Shown here: piece after piece, positions 19,436 to 27,810 of the stretch
Layout of the letters: every line of letters begins with the position of its first letter
How positions within the stretch are numbered: the first letter of the stretch is position 1
Assembly: GCA_029210265.1 (NCBI GenBank)
Contig: JARGNP010000001.1
Span: 391,442-455,441 of the forward strand
Source: Legionellaceae bacterium
Lineage (GTDB): Bacteria; Pseudomonadota; Gammaproteobacteria; Legionellales; Legionellaceae
Direction of reading: 5' to 3'
DNA length: 64,000 bases
Translations under genes and position numbers: made by a program
Notes under the pieces: generated by a model
What the model was told of the DNA's origin: nothing
Database searches by the model: none
Seen by the model: the letters and a program-made list of their open reading frames with translations, nothing else

Positions 19436-19800
19436 TGCCCAAATACAGCAAAGCTTTCACGCTGCTTGAAGTGCTTATCGCATTGGCTATCATATCCATC
19501 GCGCTTACCGCGCTCTTGCTGGTCATGAGCCAAAGTATTCAAGGCACCGAGCGTGTTAAAAATAAAACCCTATCTCATCTTGTTGCCATGCAAGGTCTGG
19601 CGATGGTTCAGCTCAAACTAACTCCCGTTCAAAAAACGCAGACCAAAACAGAAAAATTGATAATATTTGGTAACACCTGGTTTTGGCAAGCCAAAAGCTC
19701 CGCTACATCGCTTCCTAACATGCAACGCATTGAAATTACCGTGAGCCAACACGCATCAGGCCCGTTTACTGATCCTCTTGTTGGATATGGAGGCTTCTAA
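19432..19800 (+). CDS. gspI: Minor pseudopilin GspI
   Basis: The 122-residue protein begins MMPKYSKAFTLLEVLIALAI, with cleavage expected before Phe and Glu at mature position 5. The size (about 120 residues) and position between gspH and gspJ are those of GspI, which starts the pseudopilus tip complex with GspJ and GspK. The cleavage-site residue is Ala rather than Gly, which peptidases tolerate. The start overlaps the gspH stop as ATGA; the second ATG, 3 bases on, is equally possible. Confidence 0.92.
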   Translation: MMPKYSKAFTLLEVLIALAIISIALTALLLVMSQSIQGTERVKNKTLSHLVAMQGLAMVQLKLTPVQKTQTKTEKLIIFGNTWFWQAKSSATSLPNMQRIEITVSQHASGPFTDPLVGYGGF

Positions 19801-19803
19801 TTG

Positions 19804-20406
19804 ATGACAAAGCAAGGCTACACACTCATCGAAGTGATCATAGCACTCGCCATCTTCGCTATTTTAGGAACGATCAGTGTTGGTTTACTAGGCCGTTCAT
19901 TTGACACAAGCGCACGTCTCAAAGCCAAAATAGACCCTTTAGCTGAGCTTCAACTTGCTGTAGCACGCATGAATCGTGATATCACTCAAATCGTTGAGCG
20001 TGGCACCTCTTCTTTTATAGGACAAACAAACTACGCAGAGTTTGTACGTGGAGGTCTTGTAAACCCTGATGAAGATGAAGCTAAAAGCACTTTAAAACGC
20101 GTGGCTTTGTTATGTGATAATAACAGCGAACTGGTTCGTAAAACATGGACACGCGTTGATCCATTAAATCCCGATGATTTCCAAGAACAAGCATTACTGC
20201 ATCATATTGATAGCTGTGAGTTTTCATATTTAGGAACAGACAACACCTGGGTATCTGAATGGCCCATGGCACCTGAAGAATCTACAGCCAGTCCCTCAAA
20301 AAAACAACCACCTTTTCCTCGTGCGATTAAGCTTAATTTAACGCTAGAAAACTTCGGTGATATCCCCCTGCTCTTTGTGGTGCCAGGAGGAAGTCGTGGT
20401 AATTAG
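19804..20406 (+). CDS. gspJ: Minor pseudopilin GspJ
   Basis: The 200-residue protein has KQGYTLIEVIIALAIFAILG at the N-terminus, with a prepilin peptidase site before Tyr. The soluble part, with LAELQLAVARMNRDITQIV and CEFSYLG, fits GspJ. GGAGG lies 10 bases before ATG 19804 and 7 bases before a TTG at 19801, so either codon may be used. It follows gspI without a gap and ends 1 base before gspK. Confidence 0.92.
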   Translation: MTKQGYTLIEVIIALAIFAILGTISVGLLGRSFDTSARLKAKIDPLAELQLAVARMNRDITQIVERGTSSFIGQTNYAEFVRGGLVNPDEDEAKSTLKRVALLCDNNSELVRKTWTRVDPLNPDDFQEQALLHHIDSCEFSYLGTDNTWVSEWPMAPEESTASPSKKQPPFPRAIKLNLTLENFGDIPLLFVVPGGSRGN

Positions 20407-20407
20407 C

Positions 20408-21358
20408 ATGAAGATACTTAAAGCTCGCGGAAGCGCCTTGTTATCAGCTTTATTTATCATGATCTTGGTTTCCATCGCAACCACAACCATGACCGTTCAA
20501 CTTCAACATGCCATCGAACAAACACGCCTTGTGCTTAGCACAGACCAAGACACACTCTCGGCCGAAACTTTAAGATATTGGGCCATGGGAGCCTTAATTA
20601 ACCCGAAAACACGTGATTTTGGACGTGACCCGACCATGCTTATTCTGACCAATGAAGAAAGCCCTATGCCCAAAATTCCTGGTGTCAAACTTTCAGCTCA
20701 GCTTTTTGATTTGCAAGCTGTATTTAACCTCAACAACCTAAACAACACTAAATTAAGAACACCATGTTTTAATTTATTCAACGATGTTCTTGAGGATGAA
20801 TCAAAAAAACAAGCTTATCAACTCGTCAACGCAATCAGCACTTGGGTATCTAGTAACAAAACCGATCATAACTACAATAAATATGATAAATTCTACGCCA
20901 AACAAAAACCACCTTATATAACTGCTCATCAACCGATGGCGAGCTTATCTGAGCTCAAGCTAATTAAAGGCGCCGACCAAGAAATATTTCAAGCCTTATT
21001 TCCTTACGTGACTGTTTTGCCACCACCCACAAAAATAAATATTAATACAGCTCCCGAAACGCTTCTGACGGCTTTAGGTGCAGCAGATTCGAAAGAAGAA
21101 CTCGCCAAGCAAGTACAAGCACTCATCGACGCGCGAGGTAAAAAAGGTATTCAATCCCTCAATCAAGTCAGAAGAATTTTAAATAACCTATCGATAGATA
21201 TGAATCTTGTCACCATCGAGAGCGAGTATTTTTTAAGCATTGGTCAAGTTAAAACACCTTCGTTTGAACGCGCACTTTACAGTGTTTTACATCGAACCAA
21301 AGCAAAAGATGGGACTTTCTCGGTTCAACTCGTGCAGGAGACGTGGAATACAAACTAA
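20408..21358 (+). CDS. gspK: Minor pseudopilin GspK
   Basis: I start at 20408 (MKILKARGSALLSALFIMIL), giving 316 residues and a proper prepilin-like N-terminus; a start at 20357 would add residues with no such sense. GspK is the largest pseudopilin and caps the tip. Visible features are the large soluble insert, SAQLFDLQAVFNLNNL near 95, and NINTAPETLLTAL near 225, both common in GspK. Glu at mature position 5 is lacking, as is typical of this protein. It is the last gene of the block; gspC, D, E, L and M are not in the window. Confidence 0.92.
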   Translation: MKILKARGSALLSALFIMILVSIATTTMTVQLQHAIEQTRLVLSTDQDTLSAETLRYWAMGALINPKTRDFGRDPTMLILTNEESPMPKIPGVKLSAQLFDLQAVFNLNNLNNTKLRTPCFNLFNDVLEDESKKQAYQLVNAISTWVSSNKTDHNYNKYDKFYAKQKPPYITAHQPMASLSELKLIKGADQEIFQALFPYVTVLPPPTKININTAPETLLTALGAADSKEELAKQVQALIDARGKKGIQSLNQVRRILNNLSIDMNLVTIESEYFLSIGQVKTPSFERALYSVLHRTKAKDGTFSVQLVQETWNTN

Positions 21359-21363
21359 GCATA

Positions 21364-21777
21364 CTAAACACCGGGGGCTTGACGCAGTTTTTTGAGTTTG
21401 CCACGCTGAGATTTACTCTCCAATCGTTTTTTTATAGATCCTTTGGAGGGCTTTGTTTTTTTTCGGTGCTTAGGCGGTTTAGTTGCTTGTCTAATAAAAC
21501 TCACCAGTCGCTCAAGTGCATCAGCTTTATTTTGTTCTTGTGTTCTGTACCGTTGTGCTTTGATAATAATCACGCCATCCGACGTCATCCTATAATCATT
21601 AATACCTCGTAACCTTGTTTTATAAATATCTGGCAACGACGATTGCTCAATATCAAATCTAAGATGAATGGCCGTAGAAACTTTATTAACATTTTGGCCA
21701 CCGGCACCTTGTGCTCGAATCGCGGTTAACTCCACCTCTGCTATTCGAATTTTGATGTGTTGTGTAATTTTTAGCAT
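21364..21777 (-). CDS. arfB: Peptidyl-tRNA hydrolase ArfB (YaeJ)
   Basis: The 137-residue protein has the release-factor GGQ motif in IRAQGAGGQNVNKVSTAIHLRF near residue 28, and a long basic tail (from about 98, KPPKHRKKTKPSKGS...). The glutamine of GGQ enters the ribosomal peptidyl-transferase centre and frees peptides from stalled ribosomes; the tail senses an empty mRNA channel. Order and length match E. coli ArfB (140 residues). It is convergent with gspK, 5 bases apart, with no obvious terminator between them. Confidence 0.95.
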   Translation of the reverse strand: MLKITQHIKIRIAEVELTAIRAQGAGGQNVNKVSTAIHLRFDIEQSSLPDIYKTRLRGINDYRMTSDGVIIIKAQRYRTQEQNKADALERLVSFIRQATKPPKHRKKTKPSKGSIKKRLESKSQRGKLKKLRQAPGV

Positions 21778-21935
21778 ACGAGCGACCTAAATTTAAACGT
21801 TTATATTACGAGCATCTTATATTTTATATTATTCATACAATCACATCATATCGACAACAAAAGGATCCCAAAAACATCCAAATGAAACATCGTTCAAAAA
21901 ACTCTTAGTCCCGATAAAACCTAGCTTAACACGAC

Positions 21936-22014
21936 CTATGCACACGTTTATTCACAGATTTTGTGGATTAAAAAAAATAAAAAAATAAAAAAATAAAAAA
22001 ATAAAAAAAAGAAG
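21936..22014. other. DnaA-box-like sites beside an A7T repeat
   Basis: In the 298-base gene-free gap between arfB and mltA, CTATGCACA (21936), TTATTCACA (21948) and, on the other strand, TGTGGATTA (21962) lie within 35 bases. The second fits TTATNCACA exactly and the others have one mismatch. AAAAAAAT then repeats four times with a period of exactly 8 (21971-22002). This looks like a DnaA-binding and unwinding arrangement, but no origin genes are nearby. Confidence 0.35.
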
Positions 22015-22075
22015 ATAAAAAGTACTCGACTCTTTACCTTCTTAAAACAATAGCTTTAATAACTCTCAATAGTAA

Positions 22076-23296
22076 TTATTGCGTTTTTGCTTCTTCGCGC
22101 GGAAGAAACAGCCAATACACCCCTTTGTTTTTCATACGGCCTGCAATCGCTCCGGCTTTCTTACCCGTTCCCCAAAATACATCCCCTCGAATAGGTCCGC
22201 GAATTGCTCCGCCGGTATCTTGAGCAATAAATAACCTATCAAAAGGTTCAGATTCTGCAGACGCCAGATCTGCAACGGGCTTGGTGGTATTTAACCAAAG
22301 AGGCATGCCTAACGGAATCCATGCCCTATCCACCGCCATAGAATAACCTGGCGTTAAATATACACCTTGAGCACCCTGAGCAATTGATTTTTTTTGTTTA
22401 TCAAAAAACACAAATGATTTGTTTTGATCAAGTACTTCTTGCATTTGCTCCGGGTGTTCTTTGAAATAAGCCTTAATTTTTTGCATCGAAGCATTATCAC
22501 GCGTCATCACGCCACGCGCTATGAGTATACTTGCAATTGATGTATACGCGGCACCATTTTCACCTGCGTAACCAATAAACATATGACGACCATCAGCAAG
22601 TTTAATAAAGCCTGAACCCTGAATTTCTAAAAACAAACGATCAACTTCGCTATCTAACCACACAAGAATAGGCGCTACGCTTGAAATAGCACCTTTATTA
22701 ATCGCGGCGCGAGTATGAAACGGTACAACCGTGTGACCCTCCATACGTCCGACTATTTTACGATCAGGCAACTCAGGATCAAAATCTTTTAATCTAAATC
22801 GAACCCAATTACTTGGCAATCCATAAATAGGGACGTTGTATTGCGCTGTTTTTTTCAAGCTTCCTTGATGCACCGGTACATAATAACCTGTAAATATTCC
22901 CTCAAGCGGTTTGCTGTCTTCAAGCATTGCTGGCTGAAACCACGCCTCAAAAAAAGCTTTTGCTTCGGCCTCTGTAGGATTAGATAGTTTAAGTGCCACG
23001 CGGCAAGAAGGCCACCAATCTTTCGCTTTTAATGGAACATGTGCACTCCCCACTTCTTTATCTGGTGCTTGCCTTATAAAAGCACGACATGACGTTTGAA
23101 ATGCTGTAAGCGAAGTACGTGAGTCGCTCGTATCCCAACCTGGCAGTGCATTAAAACCTACCTGTTTAATATGTATTTCTGGTGGCGCGGGAGGTTTGGG
23201 AGGTGGTGTTGGTAACTTTAGACGTACAGCCCAAAGATAAACAAACAGCAACAGCATTAAAACCATAAACACACGTTTCAATCGAATCTTATTCAT
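22076..23296 (-). CDS. mltA: Membrane-bound lytic murein transglycosylase A
   Basis: The 406-residue protein has the MltA domain (EGIFTGYYVPVHQGSLK near 135, VPFHTRAAINKGAI near 200, VDRLFLEIQGSGFIKL near 230) and the C-terminal 3D domain (RLFIAQDTGGAIRGPIRGDVFWG near 360), whose aspartates are catalytic. It cleaves peptidoglycan glycan strands. E. coli MltA is a lipoprotein, but here the N-terminus is a plain membrane anchor (VFMVLMLLLFVYLWAV) with no lipobox cysteine, so it is probably held in the inner membrane. It lies 37 bases downstream of mutH. Confidence 0.93.
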   Translation of the reverse strand: MNKIRLKRVFMVLMLLLFVYLWAVRLKLPTPPPKPPAPPEIHIKQVGFNALPGWDTSDSRTSLTAFQTSCRAFIRQAPDKEVGSAHVPLKAKDWWPSCRVALKLSNPTEAEAKAFFEAWFQPAMLEDSKPLEGIFTGYYVPVHQGSLKKTAQYNVPIYGLPSNWVRFRLKDFDPELPDRKIVGRMEGHTVVPFHTRAAINKGAISSVAPILVWLDSEVDRLFLEIQGSGFIKLADGRHMFIGYAGENGAAYTSIASILIARGVMTRDNASMQKIKAYFKEHPEQMQEVLDQNKSFVFFDKQKKSIAQGAQGVYLTPGYSMAVDRAWIPLGMPLWLNTTKPVADLASAESEPFDRLFIAQDTGGAIRGPIRGDVFWGTGKKAGAIAGRMKNKGVYWLFLPREEAKTQ

Positions 23297-23333
23297 ACTT
23301 ATCCCAATATAAAAACAACCTACGTCCTATAGA

Positions 23334-24005
23334 TTACATCGCCACTGAAAGCATTTTTTCAGTAAACGATGGCCTTAAATAAAATCCTCGCGGTAGCGTA
23401 AGCACTTTATTCCCTTCCGCATCAAAACCGTAACATACCGAACGGGAGTTTGCAGCTTTAGGTCTCACTTGTAAATAGACACCCATGCGCGCATCCACGT
23501 CCGCCATGTGTCCACTTCCTAGCATAAAACTCAGCTCCGTCCAATCGCGCTTAAGTATGTTCGCATCTTCTTGCTTCGCAGACCACAAGAATGCACGACC
23601 AATACGGCGATGTGCAAAAGCAATACGTTCATCACCTTCAATAGGAAGCCATAGCACATGCTTTAATTTTGAATAACATTGTGATGTTTCCCAGAGCTCA
23701 TGATGAATCGTTAATAAATTAATGCTCGTAACAAACGTTGACTCGACCGGCTTGCCTCGCGCATTAAGCGGTAATGTTTTGAGCTCAATACCTAAATGAT
23801 GGAAATCTGGCTTAGCCTCAGTCCCTGCTGTCGTGCCTAATGCTTTTTCAACCAATACACCCAACCAACCCTTACGTAACACAGGATCCATCGGTACAGG
23901 CACACCTAGTTTTGTTGCCAGCTGAGCAAAGCTTAACCCTTCAATCGTACGACAACGAGTTAAAAGCTCGGCTTCACTGTTTGGCATCGGCTTCTGTCTC
24001 ATCAT
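23334..24005 (-). CDS. mutH: DNA mismatch repair endonuclease MutH
   Basis: The 223-residue protein has the MutH fold signature: KGWLGVLVEKALG near 45, then KPDFHHLGIELKTLPL, which holds the catalytic Asp-(X)n-Glu-X-Lys triad. MutH nicks the unmethylated strand at hemimethylated GATC sites during mismatch repair, acting with MutS (39.9 kb here) and MutL. This implies Dam methylation in this organism. Its start overlaps the mechanosensitive-channel gene by 32 bases; a start at Met7 (23987) would reduce the overlap to 14. Confidence 0.95.
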   Translation of the reverse strand: MMRQKPMPNSEAELLTRCRTIEGLSFAQLATKLGVPVPMDPVLRKGWLGVLVEKALGTTAGTEAKPDFHHLGIELKTLPLNARGKPVESTFVTSINLLTIHHELWETSQCYSKLKHVLWLPIEGDERIAFAHRRIGRAFLWSAKQEDANILKRDWTELSFMLGSGHMADVDARMGVYLQVRPKAANSRSVCYGFDAEGNKVLTLPRGFYLRPSFTEKMLSVAM

Positions 24006-26871
24006 GGCCGCTAGGATCTGCCGTTAACTCAACACGCATCGGAGGAATAGGTGCCTCGATACCAGCTGCTTTAAATTGCGCCATGATAGCAAATAAAACT
24101 TTAGAGCGTATCAAGAAGCGTGTATTTAGCTGAATATTAATAAAATAACGCACATCAAATTCAAGCAAAGCTTCATCAATTTGCTTTAAATACACTTGTG
24201 ATTCTGGCGTACTCAACACTTCTGGAATAATTTCTAATACATCTAAAATAAGTTGCTGTACGAGAACAGGATCATCCGAGCGACTCACCTTAATCGGTAA
24301 CACCGTTCGTACCACGCCATCTTGATGCGTCCAGTTCGTCACTGGCTTATTAAACGTCTCGGCATTAGGAATCAAAACATCCATATGATCCCAAGATAAA
24401 ATACGCATGGACCGAATACCAATATGTGCCACACGCCCTTCATATTCACCTAACGTAATTAAATCACCTTCACGCACAGGACGCTCGATTAATAGCATAA
24501 GGCCACCAACAATATTACTTGCAAAATCGCGCAAGCCAAAACCCATACCGACTGCAAGTCCACCTAAAATCATCCCCATACCGGTTAGATCTAAACCTAA
24601 AACACGCAACAGTACAAACGTACCTAATAAAATAACCGCGTATTGTGTAAAAACAGAAAAACTATTGCGAATGGCAGCGTCAAGCACACGTCGATAAAGC
24701 CAACGATAACAAAGTTCACGCGTCCATCGCGATAGCCAAATAAGAACCATGAGCAAAATAATGGCTTCAATACTACTAAACAAAGTAACTTCAATACCCG
24801 AGCCACGAATAATAGGATAATGCCCTACTTTATTGATAAGTGACGGCAAGTTTTGATCCCAGTGTTGATTCACACCTTCAAAAAAAACGAAAATACCAAG
24901 CACAGCAAGGCCAACATGAAGCCATTTTTCAAGCGGCTTTAGAATAGCTTCAATCCATAACCATCCGTTATTCAGTCTCGAAACCATCCATTCAGACAAT
25001 AAATCAAGCATGTCAGCCAGTAGTTCTCGAAGTAAAACATAGGCTGTTAGAATTAATAAAAAATAGGCCTGATAACGACTTAAAAGCGAGGCAAAATTAA
25101 CATAACCGAGCAACCCAATCACTGCTGTTGTAAATAACGTAAAAGGAATCAGCATACTGAGCAACGCCCCTAAATGACGAATAGGCGGCTTATTCGTTCG
25201 AAACCAAGGATGAAAAATATGAGGGAACGCATCTCGACTCTTCCAGAGCACAACAGACACACCCAAAAGAAATAGCATAAAGAAACGATTAAAAATATCT
25301 TGCAATAAAAAAGCCAAAGGCAATTCGTGACTCAAAACCATAAGACCCGATGACCAAGCGCCCAATAAAAAAAGCCATTTTAAACGATGGTACAAAATCA
25401 TCTCATGGCTATCTGAGACCTCAGTAACGCGCTCTAACAAAACCAAACGAGCCAAACCAATTAACTGACGGTAAAGCAACCAAACAAGCAAGATATGAAA
25501 GAGTAAGCTCGCTTGTAACATAGGCACTTGGTTTAACGCTAAAGCGGCCATCACACAGCCAGCAGCCGAAAACTGCAATATATTGCGATAAAATAATAAT
25601 AACGCACCGTCAAGCAAGTGACCTGAAAAGCGTGAGCGAGCTTTTTCTTGCGTAACAGGGCGCAGCATATACCGTAGTCCAAATCCAAACAATAATATAC
25701 CTAAAAGCACACTCCAGAATAAAACTTGCGGCCATGCATCTTCCCATAAATAATAATCAATCATTTTAAAAACAAGCGCTTCTAAATAATGATAAAATTG
25801 CACAGGAATTTGTGCTAATTGCTTTGAAATACCCGACCAAGACTCCTCTCGATACGCTTTAAACTGCTGATGTGACGCACGTTGCTCTTTCAACATCAGC
25901 TGTTTATCTTCGATCGTTTGTTTGGAGGTCGCCTGGAGTTGAGTCAACTCAACCAAGCTCGAATCAATATTTTTTCGTAATTGTTCTAATAATTCATGCT
26001 GTGCGGTATTAAATAAAGTTACGTGATCTTGCTTCGTCCACTCAAGCATATTGCTTAAAAGTGCTCTCATCGCAACAAATTGTATTTGTGTGCGCTGATA
26101 CACACTCATGAGCAATTCTAAGGCCTTCATATCCTCCCCTTGCTCAAGAAATAAATAATCAGCCTCAATCAATTCAACTTCCCACGACAATATTGTAATT
26201 TTATGATCAAGTAACAGAATTGCTTGATTATTTAATAATTGATCGCTTTCAGCATCGTGCCCAGATATCGTCTTTTTTTGCTGTTCCAGGTCGATATTTT
26301 TATCATAAATTAGAGCACGCTTGGCATCAATCAACCGTATTTGATCTTGTTTCTCTTGTAATTGACGTTGTTTTTGTCGCTTAGCTTCCCATATAATAAG
26401 CTCTTGCTCTTGTTTGTTTAATAACTTTTCGTATTGGTGTGCAAGCTCTAGGTTATCTAAAATAAGCTCGATAGCTTTCTCGTTAACGTGTATGAGCACA
26501 TTCATTTGATTCACAGAATCCTGGAGCAACAGGACTTCTTCAGGGCGTGACGAAGATTGCTTTAATTGCTTTAAACGTGCTTTAAGTTCGTCATTTCTTT
26601 TTTCTTGACTCACTAAAAAGTCATTCAGTGTTCCAATTTTTGCAAGCGTGAGTACAAGCTGCCGTGTCACGCCTTCTTTTTTTGCGTTGAAATTTGCTTC
26701 TGTGATTGAGCTCAAACGCGATCGCGCTTCGCTATTGGTGACCGTCAGGTTTACTTTTTCAGCTGCGAGATACTCAATGAGTTTCCCTGACGCAGCATGT
26801 TGCGAGGCAGCACTCGAAGCCCCCCACAAAACAAGAAAACACATCAGACAAAGCTTAAGTATGCCTCTCAT
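23974..26871 (-). CDS. MscK/KefA-type mechanosensitive channel
   Basis: The 965-residue protein has a signal peptide (LKLCLMCFLVLWGASSAASQ), a long periplasmic coiled-coil region rich in Gln, Lys and Glu (to about 340), about eleven membrane segments and a C-terminal MscS domain. The pore helix region is clear: GMILGGLAVGMGFGLRDFASNIVGGLMLLIERPV near 770-800, then GDLITLGEYEG and IPNAETFNKPVTNWT. Such channels relieve hypoosmotic stress. At 965 residues it is shorter than E. coli MscK (1120) and nearer the MscM type. It overlaps mutH and lies 15 bases after the DUF502 gene. Confidence 0.9.
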   Translation of the reverse strand: MRGILKLCLMCFLVLWGASSAASQHAASGKLIEYLAAEKVNLTVTNSEARSRLSSITEANFNAKKEGVTRQLVLTLAKIGTLNDFLVSQEKRNDELKARLKQLKQSSSRPEEVLLLQDSVNQMNVLIHVNEKAIELILDNLELAHQYEKLLNKQEQELIIWEAKRQKQRQLQEKQDQIRLIDAKRALIYDKNIDLEQQKKTISGHDAESDQLLNNQAILLLDHKITILSWEVELIEADYLFLEQGEDMKALELLMSVYQRTQIQFVAMRALLSNMLEWTKQDHVTLFNTAQHELLEQLRKNIDSSLVELTQLQATSKQTIEDKQLMLKEQRASHQQFKAYREESWSGISKQLAQIPVQFYHYLEALVFKMIDYYLWEDAWPQVLFWSVLLGILLFGFGLRYMLRPVTQEKARSRFSGHLLDGALLLFYRNILQFSAAGCVMAALALNQVPMLQASLLFHILLVWLLYRQLIGLARLVLLERVTEVSDSHEMILYHRLKWLFLLGAWSSGLMVLSHELPLAFLLQDIFNRFFMLFLLGVSVVLWKSRDAFPHIFHPWFRTNKPPIRHLGALLSMLIPFTLFTTAVIGLLGYVNFASLLSRYQAYFLLILTAYVLLRELLADMLDLLSEWMVSRLNNGWLWIEAILKPLEKWLHVGLAVLGIFVFFEGVNQHWDQNLPSLINKVGHYPIIRGSGIEVTLFSSIEAIILLMVLIWLSRWTRELCYRWLYRRVLDAAIRNSFSVFTQYAVILLGTFVLLRVLGLDLTGMGMILGGLAVGMGFGLRDFASNIVGGLMLLIERPVREGDLITLGEYEGRVAHIGIRSMRILSWDHMDVLIPNAETFNKPVTNWTHQDGVVRTVLPIKVSRSDDPVLVQQLILDVLEIIPEVLSTPESQVYLKQIDEALLEFDVRYFINIQLNTRFLIRSKVLFAIMAQFKAAGIEAPIPPMRVELTADPSGHDETEADAKQ

Positions 26872-26886
26872 ATAAAATCCGTTTTA

Positions 26887-27489
26887 TTATTTCGTTTGAA
26901 CAACCCCAAGGGAGATAACTAACTTTAACGCATCATCAACACTCATGGAAAGCTCTATCGCGTCTGACTTGGGTACCATCATTAAAAAACCAGACGTAGG
27001 ATTCGGCGTTGTTGGCACAAAAATAGTTAGCATTTCAACCCCTGTGTGCTCGACCACTTCAGGATTAACTGCGCCCGTTTGAAACGCAATGGTCCACATG
27101 TCTTTTCTTGGATACTCAACCAAAAGCACTTGCCTAAAAGCCTCGCTATTGCTAGAAAAAACAGTTTCCATGACTTGTTTGGTCGCACTGTAAATCGAAC
27201 GCACAAGTGGGATTCGATCAAGAATAGCCTCACTCCAACGCATGAAGTGCTGACCTAAAAAATTAGTTACCAGCAAACCCGTAATAAACAAAAGTAATAA
27301 CGAAAATAAAACTCCAAAGCCCGGCAGATGAAAACCAAATAGCTGCTCAGGCCGATAAGCCTCGGGTAATAATGCGATTGATTTGTCCAGCAAATCAATC
27401 ATAAAACGTAAAACAACAAACGTAACGATAATGGGCAACCAAACAACCAGGCCTGCCAACAGGTAGCTACGTATTGATTTACCCTTCAA
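26887..27489 (-). CDS. DUF502 family membrane protein
   Basis: The 200-residue protein begins KGKSIRSYLLAGLVVWLPIIVTFVV and has a second membrane segment FSLLLLFITGLLVTNFLG. The family signatures LDRIPLVRSIYSATKQVMETV and FVPTTPNPTSGFLMMVP are clear. DUF502 proteins are widespread, often next to FmdB as here; their role is unknown. The start is TTG at 27489, overlapping the fmdB-type stop codon as TTGA, with GGGAG 6 bases upstream. Confidence 0.9.
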   Translation of the reverse strand: MKGKSIRSYLLAGLVVWLPIIVTFVVLRFMIDLLDKSIALLPEAYRPEQLFGFHLPGFGVLFSLLLLFITGLLVTNFLGQHFMRWSEAILDRIPLVRSIYSATKQVMETVFSSNSEAFRQVLLVEYPRKDMWTIAFQTGAVNPEVVEHTGVEMLTIFVPTTPNPTSGFLMMVPKSDAIELSMSVDDALKLVISLGVVQTK

Positions 27490-27740
27490 TCTGAACTCCC
27501 TTTTGTTGTTTTTTTAGCCGATGATTCGGCTGTGCTTGTAGTGTTGCTAGGCTTGTTATTATTTTTAAAATCAGTTTCGTACCATCCGGTGCCTTTCAAC
27601 TGAAAACCTGCTGCAGAGACCAATTTAACAGCCGTGTCTTGATTGCATTCAGGGCACTGCTTAATAGCATCGTCACTCATTTTTTGTAAAACATCAAATG
27701 CATGATGACATGCAGAACATTGGTATTCATAAATCGGCAT
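27486..27740 (-). CDS. FmdB-type zinc ribbon protein
   Basis: The 84-residue protein begins MPIYEYQCSACHHAFDVLQK, with Cys8-Cys11 and Cys29-Cys32 forming a zinc ribbon, followed by VSAAGFQLKGTGWYETDFK, the conserved FmdB-family C-terminal motif. The tail is rich in Ser, Thr and Lys. The family is called a putative regulator but its function is not established. It is coupled to the DUF502 gene by a 4-base overlap. Confidence 0.92.
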   Translation of the reverse strand: MPIYEYQCSACHHAFDVLQKMSDDAIKQCPECNQDTAVKLVSAAGFQLKGTGWYETDFKNNNKPSNTTSTAESSAKKTTKGSSD

Positions 27741-27810
27741 AACTTAGTTTCTCACAGCAATCGCATCATAAAAACAGATCCGCATTTATACCATATTTTG
27801 GTATTTCTCA

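Noticed and set aside
21780-22075. A replication origin or hidden gene in the arfB-mltA gap
   Set aside because: No ORF with coding character is present, and dnaA, dnaN, gidA or rpmH are not nearby. The DnaA-like boxes are reported only as a possibility.
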